64,000 nt of DNA from Bryoerythrophyllum caledonicum (Eukaryota; Streptophyta; Bryopsida; Pottiales; Pottiaceae): the NCBI GenBank assembly GCA_963971425.1, contig OZ020525.1, positions 7,919,560 to 7,983,559 on the forward strand. The letters are read 5' to 3'. This document shows positions 48,597-58,755 of the stretch, piece after piece. Position 1 is the first letter of the stretch. Each line of letters starts with the position of its first letter. The notes under the pieces were generated by a model, which saw nothing but the letters and a program-made list of their open reading frames with translations, searched no databases and was not told the origin of the DNA. The translations under genes were made by a program, and so were the position numbers.

Positions 48597-50203
48597 ATGG
48601 ACACAATAAGGCTCTATCTATGGACTCTACATTTTGAACAAATGGACCTAGGATAAGTGCCTTGTTTTTAAAGATTTTAGTTCTATATCTTCAATTTTAT
48701 TACCCTTTAGTATTGTTTATTGACATTGTTTATGTGTTCCTATAATAGTATCAATTAAATACCATCTTGGCATTTGATGAATGGGAAAACGGAATCCTTG
48801 TGGCATTCATACTTGTTGGAAAAGCTAAAAAAAAGGACATACTTCCTTGGCTCCAAAAGCTTAGTACACGTGCAAAGGTTGTCCAACGTGATTGGAAGCC
48901 AAAAGCATTTGTAGTCGACAACGCCTAGGCTAAAATTAAAGCTATCAAGTAAGTCTTTAAATTAAGTTATGTTTCATGATATATTCTTTCTAATTTTTTT
49001 CACGATATTTTGATAAATTTAATATAGCTGACTAATTGAATATGTGGTGGTATCTTTGCAGGATAATATTTGCCCCAAATTTCAATCTTCTTTGACAGTA
49101 GCACATTGTTTGGAAAGCATTGAATGAGAATGTTGTGCACACGATATCTGATCCATTATTGCGTGCACAAATTTTGACTATTGTCGCCAATATCATGTAT
49201 TGGTCTGCTTTAAATCAATTTGAAGAGAAACAACTATAACGATTGCATTGGAGAAGATTAAGGCCTGCTTTACACTACGGTGGAGAACTCCGCCGGTCAA
49301 GAATTCAAGGGAAATGGAGCAATATGATTAGAGAACAATTTGTTCTTCACCAGATTGGGTTTACACTATGGCCAAGACCTGACTGGTGAAGAACTTCAAG
49401 CGTGGATGAAAAAATGACATGGATGCCTATGTGGCAACACCTTTTTGAAGAGTTCCTCTCCTCTGGATTAGTTTCTTGTCCAACCTCAATACCCCGGACA
49501 GGAAACCAAACCACAGGAGAAGAAGAACTTACTTAAAATATTCTTCCCCCCTGCAAATTCGCACTTCCGTTTCAAGTCCTCTAATACAACTTGCATCACC
49601 AGAGAGGTGTTTCTCTTTGGCTTTGCATTACTCTGCAGAAGTCTTTAGTTATTAAAGCACTCTTGGTGAGTTCTCTAATCTTTCTGCATAGATGGTTAGT
49701 TTGATGTTTCTAAAAAAACCTAGATTTTTTTGAATTTTACTGCAACTCAAGTTCTTGCTTCTTCTTCCTTGAGTGTCTATTTATTTTTAAAAATGTTGAA
49801 TAAGTTGCGCATTTTAGTCTAGTTTATGTGGTACAAATTTTAAGTCGGTTCAATAAATATTAAAAGAGCTACGTGCATTTTAGAAGAAGGGGGTTCTGCC
49901 AAAAAATTCAGGGTCAATTTTGAACACTTCAACTTTGGCGTGCTGTAACTTTTTAGTGGAAGGTCCTTTTTCTACTTTTGTTTCTGAAGAGATGCGCATT
50001 TTTTTCTAGTTAGTGTGGTACAAATTTCAAGTCATTTCAATTTGTATTGAATGAGTTACGTGCATTTTAATAATAGGGGGTTATGCATATTTGCAAATTT
50101 ATATTGCTATTGATTTTCAATTGTTCTTTAATTGTAAATGACATGATTGTGGGGCTAGTGTTTTAGGTAGGAGATTACTACTTGTTACTTTTTCTTTGTA
50201 AAG

Positions 50204-51300
50204 ATGGCTAGTTTCCAACAACCGTTGGCTTCTAGCCAAGAAGAAGAATATGTGGGAGCTGAAAACTTTTACAGTCCTACTAAAAGTGTAGTTCAATTCG
50301 AACTAAAAGTGCCTTCAGGACCTACAATGAGCATCCCTCATTGACTACCACAGCCATGATTGGAGAAAGTATGCCACGGGAGAACAAAATGGATTTTGGA
50401 AAAAAGGAAGTACATGAACACAAAGATTGTCAGATTGTTAAACCCACCAAGAAAGGAAGAAGTGGACCATCAAAGAGGAAGACTCTAGTAAAGAAGAAAG
50501 CCAAAATAGAGAAGAAAGCCAAGACAATGAAGGTTGAAGAAGAAGACAGAGAGGAGGAGAAGAAGAACTGATTAGATAGTGAAGTTGAGCAACTTATTTC
50601 AATTCGAGGTAAAATGCACGCAAAATTTGAAAGAAATGCTAAAAACAAGGTATGATCTTCATTCATTGTGGCTACATTTTTTTGTAAGATTACAAGTACT
50701 TAAATTTTGAAAATCATTTTAGTGCTTGTAAATTTCTATTGATTTGACAATATACAATAACATTTAGATACATTCTTTCCTTTTACAACATGGTACATTT
50801 TTAGAGGTGTGGATACGTGGATTTGACTTCATGCACAAATGCTTGCCACAATTCCTAAATTCTCCCGCACTCTTGAAGCATGCCCAAAGAAGTTTGAAAC
50901 CATTTTCAAGTCTTACAAACAAGAGAAGCTTCTTAATTCAATTTCGGGGAACAACACACATGAATGTAAGTTTTATGACTCTTTAGATTAATGGTGGCAT
51001 CAAGCAAAATCTATTATGAAACATGTGAGTGCAACCACAATGGACAATATAGATGGTGGTATACAAGATGCAAGTAAAGATGTTGCCCGTGATGATTCTC
51101 AAGATTTATTACATGATCATAACTCGCAAGCTAGATCTTCACCACCTCCAAAGAAGGCCAAATTCCAAGATAAAAAAAGTTTACTTTATTTTGAAAAAAT
51201 GGTAGACAATGGAGCACCAATGTTAGAGCATTTCAGTAAAACAAATGAATTGCTACAGAAGATAGATCTCCAAATGGATCGTCTCATTGACAAACTCTAG
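50204..51300 (+). pseudogene. Harbinger ORF1, Myb/SANT-like DNA-binding protein, broken
   Basis: Starts ATG at 50,204 (MASFQQPLASSQEEEY). A Lys-rich linker follows (50,341-50,571, with KKGRSGPSKRKTLVKKK, nuclear-signal-like). The SANT/trihelix part lies near 50,810-51,000, with TLEACPKKFETIFKSYKQEK and CKFYDSLD-WW. The last part (51,016-51,300) ends in a helix-rich LLQKIDLQMDRLIDKL. In PIF/Harbinger elements this protein binds the transposon ends and brings the transposase to the nucleus. The gene is broken by stops at 50,342 (after MSIPH) and 50,569, by a TGA replacing the usual Trp near 50,823, and by frame changes. An intron-like interval lies between about 50,652 and 50,805. Confidence 0.65.
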
Positions 51301-51401
51301 TTATCATCTATGTTATCATTTGAGTTTATAGGAAATGTTACCATTGATGTTTTCTCAAGATGGTCCATATAATAGTTCTTGGCCAAGTTATACTACTAAT
51401 C

Positions 51402-51420
51402 CATGCCCGGTGGGCATGGA
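51402..51420. terminator. Inverted repeat between the convergent Harbinger genes
   Basis: CCATGCCCGGTGGGCATGG is a near-perfect hairpin with an 8-bp stem, placed in the 230-base gap between the 3' ends of the two convergent transposon genes. It could act in transcript ending; this is only inferred from position. Confidence 0.25.
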
Positions 51421-51476
51421 CTTAGTGGTGGAATGAACGGACACTTTATCCACGCCAGCCCCCTCCGGGGACCGGC

Positions 51477-51501
51477 GTTCTTCTTCTTCTTCTTCTTCTT
51501 G
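51477..51501. repeat. (TTC)n microsatellite
   Basis: About eight TTC units in the gap between the two convergent Harbinger genes. Confidence 0.9.
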
Positions 51502-51530
51502 GCCAAGATCATGTGAGTTTGAATAGCTTC

Positions 51531-52845
51531 CTATAACATGGCTTTGATCATGTCTTCACAATGTTGTCTTGTTTCATCTCTAATATCCATGTCTTCAAAG
51601 TTAGTTGTGTCATTCTCCACAGGATCATTGAATTCTACTTGCACTACTTCTTGTTGGATGCTCTTCATTTCAAGAATGTTGGCTTGAAGTGCATAGAACA
51701 TATCTCCATTGTTCAATACACCAAATGCCTTTGATCTAGCCTTTTTCATATCTTTTTTTGTTGTCTTTGACCAATCCAAATCAAATTCTTCTCCATGGAT
51801 AATGCATAAATTGTGAAAATACAAACAAGCTGTAATAATATCATGAATATTTCTAAGTGGCATATCAATCCCCTTTAATAATATCCTCCGTCTCGGATCC
51901 CTTTAAATGCCAAAAGCACGCTCAACAACCATTCTAGTACTAGACTGAATAAAATTTTGTGCCTTCTCTCTTGATAAACCTGCCTTTCTCCCTTGAAAGG
52001 TGAATAGAACCATGGATGCATTGGATATGAAGCATCTCCAATTAATTTATAAGGTAAAAATGCTCCGGATATGATTTTTTCCAATATCTGATTTTTGGAA
52101 TAAAGTCCAATCATGTATACTTCCGACCCAAGTTCCAACCGAAGTCATAATTCCAAAACTTGCACTAATAATCCACAACACCTTGAAATAATACCGAGTA
52201 AAATCCTTTTCTACAATAGTAGGAAGCCGGATCTACACTTGGAGCAATAATCGGAATGTGACTACCATCTACTGCTCCGAGAATATAAGGAATTCCATGC
52301 AAACTTTCAAACTCTGCACAAATTTGCTTCATTCGAGGCAAAGTAGGTCTTTGGAAAACCAATGGTTTTAACAAAATTTTAATTCCTTCACAAGTTTCTC
52401 TAACAATGTTTGAAGCACTTGGTGTAGACATTCTATACAAATTGGCAAGTGTTTGCAAAACATCACCAGAATCCAATCGATGCAAAGTTACAGAAATTAT
52501 ATCTTCAATTGGAATGCAACGTCTCCAACGTGTACCCTTCTTGCTTAAAATGGGTGAAAGCAAATCGCACAAGTATAATATGTAGGTCTACTCACTCGGA
52601 TACGATTCTTGAACATTTTTGCACTATAAGATCCAAGAAGAAATTGTGAAACAAATCCACCTGGCCGATCAAATGCGCATACTTTCTTAGACTCCTTGCT
52701 TCCAAATAAAAAATGCCATTATCATAATTGATGCATTGTGTTGTTGTATAATGACTTTTGAACCGCCATAGTTGAAACAATAACATGCTTGAAAAACCAT
52801 AAGAATTGCAAGAGCAAGTAAAATCTTTTCTCTCCTACCATCCAT
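51531..52845 (-). pseudogene. PIF/Harbinger DDE transposase, broken
   Basis: Reads from MDGRREKILLALAI near 52,845 to the stop at 51,531, about 438 codons, a normal length for the family. Blocks in order: MFKNRIRVSRPTYY (near 52,610-52,570), LSPILSKKGTRWRRCIPIED, IVRETCEGIKILLKP, GAVDGSHIPI (first catalytic Asp, near 52,260), LIGDASYPMHPW (second Asp, near 52,040), STRMVVERAFGI (catalytic Glu, near 51,930-51,895) and IHDIITACLYFHNLCI. All three acidic residues are present, but the blocks lie in different frames with at least three or four frameshifts (near 52,690, 52,570, 52,150 and 51,960), so it is dead. In life it cuts and pastes the element at TTA/TAA sites. Confidence 0.85.
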
Positions 52846-53101
52846 AATGCTAGATTGATATAAAAGAAATGAGAAATTGGAGAGAATGCACCAATAATGA
52901 GGTCCCATAATTCTATTTTGTGTAACAAAAAGAAAGGATTTCAAATTGCAATCGTATAATTTCTCTGCACCATTGGTATCTTATCCAGAATGTGGAAAGT
53001 TCCCGTTCTCAGTCACCCACATAGAAGTCTTCTCCATCCAACTTTCTTCAAAATAATCTATCAAGTTTTTAGCATTTGGGTATAACCGCACCATATCCCT
53101 A

Positions 53102-53260
53102 GGCCCGTTTTACACTATGGTGGAGAACTCCAACGGCCGGTCAAGAAGTCTCGGCCAAGACATGGTTATTTGAGGCGAGCAGTGGATGTTGGACAAGACA
53201 AAAAAAAAAAAAAAAATACTGCATGAAGAAGTCTTGACCGATTAGTAGTGTAAACACCCA
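53102..53260. mobile_element. Short Harbinger-type MITE or duplicated terminus
   Basis: Begins GGCCCGTTTTACACTATGG, about 80 percent like the left end of the Harbinger element at 49,262 over some 45 bases and in the same orientation. The far end carries inverted forms (GTCTTGACCG and GTAGTGTAAACACCC). A poly(A) run of about 17 lies inside. It may be an independent 159-bp MITE next to the larger element or part of its right end. Confidence 0.5.
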
Positions 53261-55690
53261 ACGGTGAAGTCCACCGGCCAACTTCATAAGGTGAAGACCA
53301 TCGGTGAACTTCACCACCAAGAAAGTTTATGCTAGCCAATGAAAACCACAATTTCTAATGGTCCCCACGGACATATTATGTACAATATGGGCTCCGTTGA
53401 ACTACAAAAATTTATATGTTTTGCATCAAATGTCCAAATGTATTACCAGTTGTTGGGAAAAAAACCCCTACTTGTCTAGTTTGTGTGGTAAAAATTTCAG
53501 ACGAATACAATATACATGGTGTTAGGATACACAACCTTGTTATAATTGATATGTTTCAAACCGTTTAATTATTTGCTTGCCTTTTCTTCAGTTACCACAT
53601 AAGGCTTGTTGATGGTGACATTAGTTTAAGTAACAACACATCTATGTGCTTACTGTGACTTGTACTTTATAATTTTTATACTAAAAAATAAAATTGATTC
53701 AATTGTTCAAAATTTATTTATCAAAAGTACATCAGGAAAATAGAAGGCACTTTTGTTCATATACAAAATATATCAGAGATATATGTTTCTTATGGTCATA
53801 TAGATTCCATATGGGTCATGATCGCATTCCATATTAATATTGACATAAAATCAATATTGTTTCAATTCTTCTTGAGATCATATTGTAAAAAGACGATATG
53901 AAGTTGGTATACAATATTTTCAATACAATAATTATAAAAATGAAATATGAAAAACACATAATTTGAAAAAATATATTAGTATGAAATTTTAGGACATTGT
54001 TTTTTTACGTGGACAATAATTGACCCAACTAATAGAAATGAAATGATTTTTTGCACATTGGAAGAGTGTGAAAATGAAATCTCAAAAGATTTTAATATAA
54101 AAATTAAAATAAAGATAAGATACAATGACATGCAAAACATGTTCAATAAGAAGAATAACATATGTTTACACCAAGAATGGGATTAAAAATATTTTAAATA
54201 TGAAAATCAAAGAAGGGGCAAAATGGAGCATCGAGTATTTTATGATAGGAAGTCATCAAAATGCAAGTAAGTGAAATCAAAGTGGTGGATGGAAAGCTTC
54301 TATTGATGAGCATTGTGACATCAATAAGGTCAAAGAAGAAAACCATCACATCATTCAAATATAAATAATCAAGTTTATAAATGAGCTTATTGAATACTAA
54401 AAAAATTCAAATACAAAATGAAATACATGCAATAATGGCCAAAATTGATTCACGTTTGTCACTATGATGTCCACTAATATTCCATGCTATCAATTCCACA
54501 AAGGATTATCAAATGCCATTCTCACAAGAAAACATCTATTTTTCCACAATTTGAGATTTATCTCTGAAAGCACACAAAGGTTGATTTCCATTGATGAAAG
54601 GCATACACATGTTCAAGATGATGGTTTACAATACCATAAAGACAATACTAAAGAAAATTGGCTTCATTTCAAATTGTGTATATTTTGAAAGCTCTCATAC
54701 CAATCTTGAACAAAAGTGAGTATGAAGGCATACTCTATTTTGACATTTGATATCTTCCAAACCACAATTCAACTCTACCTCAAACTTTTTGACATTGTGT
54801 AATACATCATGTACTACAACTTTGATTTGTACACATTTTGGTTTTGCCCACCTATACTCATGGTATGATTTTTTGAATGGAAGTGAGTAAAAATTGTACT
54901 CGGTTTTGTTTGCCACTGTATATGTTATTAAAGTAAAGTCATGTAGAAGCCTATAATTGTTAGTAGAGTACACTATTCTTATATTCATATCATCCACCAA
55001 TCACTTATCACCATTTTGGAAATGTATCAAGTATGTATCAATCTGAAGAGCAAGTTGTAAGCAATGGCATATTTCACATGTGGTGTGATAAAAAATCATC
55101 AGACCTGATAACATGTGGAACTCAAGATTAAGCCAAGCACAATGTTCAACATCATCCTCCCAAAGCTGCAAACAACTTGCTCGTGTAGCTCAGAAACCAC
55201 CACTGAAATGATGCCAAGTTTAAGATTTGAACATAAACAAAAGTCTATTGGTTGCCGTATGAGGTTGTCAGCTTTCCACTTAAAAGATTTACATATGTTC
55301 GTGCAATATCTTAACCCGTAAAGGACATACTACTTGTCAACTTAAAATCAAACACAGAATACAACGATAAAAGTAAGAACAAACATTTCGAACATGGAGA
55401 CCTAATAAAGAGTTAGAAACTTTTTGCAACATGCAGAAAGGACTGTAGGTAGATGAGGCTGCTACCCATGGGAAAACAAACTGTAAACCTAAACACCAAC
55501 AAGAAGCACCAAACCAAACCAAACCAAAGAGCATCGTGAGGAATTCTTTCAATGCAAGTTGCAGAAGCTAATTTACGAAAAATATTCCTTGCGGTATATG
55601 TAATTACAGATGGCCGAGAGAGTGACACAAAGTGAGCAGATGTAGGCTGTAGCACTGTTCTACCAATAACCTCATCTTGAAACCTCATCT
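53261..55690. other. No gene recognised
   Basis: A+T-rich DNA. Short open frames (for example 54,464-54,688 plus, 54,695-55,000 minus) have no recognisable domain. Near 53,475 there is a third partial copy of a motif (TCTAGTTTGTGTGGTA) seen twice in the Harbinger 5' region. Confidence 0.4.
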
Positions 55691-55831
55691 CTACATCGCA
55701 CGAAACTCTAGGTGCGCAGGCAGTATGGTCTTGAAGATGTCGGGGTTCTTCTCGTGATCCGTCAAAATTTCGTGTGTGACGTCGGGATCCGCATCCACGC
55801 TCATGTTGCCCTTGATTTCAAAGAATCCATT
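55691..55831 (-). pseudogene. START/polyketide-cyclase-like exon fragment
   Basis: Acceptor TTGGTAG at 55,832, then 46 codons and a stop: FFEIKGNMSVDADPDVTHEI and LTDHEKNPDIFKTILP. The pattern of a beta strand, an acidic Asp/Pro turn, then V-x-x-x-LTDxExxPDIF is that of the SRPBCC family (COQ10/polyketide cyclase), where it marks the N-terminal strand and first helices. Only this first piece is present; the rest of the domain is missing. It lies downstream of SNF2 exons on the same strand, to which it has no functional link. Family assignment is by recall. Confidence 0.45.
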
Positions 55832-55991
55832 CTACCAACGCAACAGCAACTGTATTCAGTAAACCATAAAATAAAAAAAGTCTCAAAGAAAACAACGCTA
55901 TGAAAGTACAAGAGCAATAGTAGATTAGCCGGAAAAGTTGCATCAAAGAAGAGCCAAATTCTTCATGACGAAGATTATTTTCCTTGCTAAC

Positions 55992-56570
55992 CTGGCGATC
56001 AGAACCGCGTGTCTTGCCATCGATGCGCTCATAAGAGTACCCCTCAGCAAGAACGTAGTCTTCCAAAAGGTCGAGCATCATCGTGGACTGAGAAATCCAT
56101 CGGTATGTGAGAACAATATAAATTGCAGACAAGACATGTAGAGACTCCACCTAGATATTTTTACTCCCATGAGAAGACACAGACAATCGGAGAATGCACC
56201 TTGATGAGTCAGGAATGTCTCAACTAATCACAAACTAATGAACCATAAGTGACACACCTGAGAGAAGATGAGAACACGACGACCTGCTTCTTTGAGCTTC
56301 GGCAAAAGCTTGTCGATGACTACCATTTTTCCAGAGCTCTGAGAAAGGAGCATCTCAGCCAAGTTGACGCACTCAGGCCATCCTACGGCACACCAACCCA
56401 CATCGACATCAGCTTATCAAATGCTTTCACCAAAGATCTGTTGCAGAAAGTCAAAGAATTGAGGGAGGAGAGTACATGGACTGAGCGACACTTGGACAAA
56501 ATGCTCTCCTCAAGTCCGTCACACAAAAACGGATGATTGCACAGCTTTCTTAGCTCCATAGCCTGATCTC
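55992..56570 (-). pseudogene. CHD-type SNF2 helicase, three exon fragments
   Basis: Exon pieces on the minus strand. 56,570-56,476 has MELRKLCNHPFLCDGLEESI. 56,382-56,258 has [20 protein letters not shown] and [17 protein letters not shown]. 56,087-55,992 has STMMLDLLEDY and YSYERIDGKTRGSDRQ. These are consecutive parts of the helicase C-terminal half of SNF2 remodellers; the YERIDG-x-x-RG-x-xRQ form recalls CHD proteins. Splice signals remain (for example CTCAG/GTGTGT at 56,258 and CCAG/GTTAGC at 55,992), but the frame does not close across the first junction by one base. The ATPase half and the rest are absent, so this is a captured or decayed fragment. An intact copy should exist elsewhere in the genome. 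Confidence 0.75.
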
Positions 56571-56929
56571 CTGTGCAATGACTGCTCCAAGATGTGTTAG
56601 ATTAATGAAGAAGAAGCTGGAGACGTGAGGGTTTCGGTGACTGTTCCAAGATGTATTAAATTGATGAAGAACCTGAAGACGAGGGTTTTGGTGGCGGTTG
56701 CATTTGCTCCGACGAGTTACGTGGAGAAGACGACGATCTGCGCGAGGGTTTGGGTGGAGAAGCCGACGAGCTGCGCGAGAGTTCGGGTCGCGCCGACGTG
56801 AACTGGGGTTTCGGAGGCTGCTGCGTGAAGCGCGGGAGACGATGACGACGTCGTCGTTGGAGGGCGACGGGTATCGACCCAGGTACAGTATCGGCAATGA
56901 AATGGCGTTGCCTTTCTTGCTGGATCGAA

Positions 56930-57652
56930 GTTGCCCAGGAGGAGCCCTCGAATGGCTCGCATAGCCACGCGGACTCCGAAACCTCGGTGCCACGTTGTGC
57001 CACGAGAACCACCCCCTTCATCAAGAGAGCGTACGCGAATACTGATGCGAACACGAGCAATCTGTTGCCGAGACCAACCCTATCAGTGTCAATCACCGCG
57101 AACTTACAGCTAATGCTCGTGTTTCTGTTGAGGAAGTACGCGGTCGGGTCACCAATTCTATCTGTGGATGCAAGTTCGGTGCAGCTTAGTATACTCCTCG
57201 AGAACGGCAATCCATTGCGGGTTTGTGTCGAGGTCGCGGACATGCGTTCTGCGAGCGTACATATGCAGCAGTTCTGTACGGCTCATGCATGGATACTCTT
57301 TATTCCACTTGTCCTTGTCGAACCAAGCATTCTCACTCTCTCCTCCAGCAGCTACTCTCGTAGCTTCTTGCAACTCCGCAACGAAGGCTCCCACCACTCT
57401 TTCCCTTTCTCGAGCTGCTTCTTGCTTTCTAGCTGCTTCCGCTTGGTTCGACTGCTGCTGGAATACCGTTGTTTCGCAGTCCGTGGGAGTAGTTCCGCTA
57501 ATCAGGTCGATGGGAAATTTCACCTCAGACTCAGTAGTAAACATCAGATACGAATAAGAGAAGATGAGTATAAGCACTATGATCGTCGACCTATATGCTT
57601 TTAGGTCATTCAAGGTGCTCATTTTGAGCCCACTTGTCTCTGTTGAATTCAC
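56930..57652 (-). pseudogene. GT37 fucosyltransferase (FUT), truncated 5' part
   Basis: From MNSTETSGLKMSTLND at 57,652. Residues about 24-41 (IIVLILIFSYSYLMF) form one membrane anchor, as in type II Golgi enzymes. A stem with a Gln/Ala/Glu-rich helix follows, then NPQWIAVLEEYTKLHRTC and, in another frame, YFLNRNTSISCKFAVIDTD, GLGNRLLVFASVFAYALL and LCEPFEGSSW. GLGNR and CEPF-SSW are signatures of plant GT37 enzymes, which add fucose to xyloglucan and other wall glycans. A frameshift lies near 57,165 (the first frame ends at 57,158), and the catalytic C-terminal two thirds are missing; after about 56,930 the sequence becomes unrelated and Ser/Pro-rich. It is a dead fragment next to SNF2 pieces. 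Confidence 0.78.
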
Positions 57653-58755
57653 AAGCGGCTGTGGAAATACTTGGACAGAGACCGGTCATCGTCAAGAGCA
57701 ATTGGTACGGTCCGTCACGAAGAAGCTGGTTCTGATTCCTGAATCCATGTTGCCAAATGTAGCAAACGAACAAGCCTAAAAATGTGAAAATCTAATTAAT
57801 TAGCATTACGTACAATACTGTTGATAAACTGTGCATGTAGTTGACCACACAAAAAGGATTGCTCAACCAACACTACCCTCTCAGTTCTACATGATGTACT
57901 GATTTATTCTCACCATTGAGGACTTCGATACCACACCACCACACCAGGAACAAGGAACATGCAAAATATCGGATCAATCTTATGACAGCGGTAATAAACT
58001 TTGGACATTGTTTACCTCGCTGATGAATGCGCTAACCAACGCAATACGAGCCAGGGAAGACTTGAATGCACTTTCAAGAGCAGAAAAGTTAAGAACAACT
58101 CACTTGATGAGTATTAGGATGGGCTGATGTCGTTACTTATTCTAGTTGCATCTCCAACATTAGATTCCACATATCCTGGTTTGTCACAATTACATTTCAA
58201 AAAGATTGAGAACTTCAACAGAAAATGCATGGCTAAACAGACATGCCAGCAGCAAAGTAGTTTAACTAAAAGGTACGATAGCCTAGTATACTTTGAAGAA
58301 TATCTATCCTCTACATCTTGAACTCAATTCTCATGAGATTTCCAATTATAGCCTCTACACGCTTAGTGTAAGAAAGAGATAAAGCACAAGCCACAAGTTC
58401 ATTTTTGGGCACAAAGCACATGGTGTTCCAAAGAAGCATATCCTTGCCAAATATCTAAAATATTACAATCAAACTGAAATGTCCGGGGTTCACGTTGCTT
58501 CATGAATGCAACTTTGAATCTCCTGATCAGACTTCAGGGAGCAGAAGACCTGAAATGTGAAAGAATCATGTTAGAAACCTTTCTTTGTACATATTGTGAT
58601 CATTAGTCATTACAAACTTTGAAATAGAACCGAGATAAACATGTACATTAAACATGTCAAAAATGAGGAGTGATGCTAGTTTTCATTTAATCTGTTGTCA
58701 TTTCTCGTTGATCAACCTCTTCTTGCAGTGCTTCAAGGAAGCGACATGTCCTAAA
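57653..58755. other. Intergenic, nothing recognised
   Basis: A+T-rich spacer between the fucosyltransferase fragment and the stop of the AAE13-like gene. It should include the latter's 3' untranslated region (minus strand, below 58,756). Confidence 0.5.

Larger units (their letters stand above)
44122..49239 (+). pseudogene. MULE-type transposase relic, split by an insertion
   Basis: Two parts, 44,122-44,688 and 48,597-49,239. The first carries the N-terminal GMSKKRGCLCAFDAKQLYLD block and then GIQTPGQLRMMVQHG. The second begins NKALSMDSTF (first catalytic Asp), followed by LAFDEWENGILVAFILVGKA, WKPKAFVVDNA and a last exon with WKALNENV. This is the order of the MULE transposase domain, also found in FAR1-like plant proteins. 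An intron-like gap separates the MDSTF and FDEWENG blocks, and another (48,950-49,062) starts GTAAGT and ends TTTGCAG. Damage includes a stop near 44,543 (TAG where Trp is usual), one after MDSTF near 48,635, and one after VVDNA near 48,928. The DNA around the 44,688/48,597 insertion reads through in frame. It could be an old transposon or a once-domesticated gene. Confidence 0.7.
49262..53260. mobile_element. PIF/Harbinger DNA transposon, dead
   Basis: The left end begins GGCCTGCTTTACACTACGG, preceded by TTA, the usual type of target duplication. Near 53,230-53,259 the opposite orientation of the end motifs is seen: TCTTGACCG and GTAGTGTAAA. Inside are two convergent genes: a Myb/SANT-like ORF1 on the plus strand and a DDE transposase on the minus strand, the classic pair of this superfamily. 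Both are broken. The right boundary is uncertain because a second left-type end lies at 53,102. Confidence 0.7.

Noticed and set aside
54464-55000. Open frames on both strands between the Harbinger element and the gene fragments
   Set aside because: No similarity to any family I can name, and composition is that of A+T-rich spacer.
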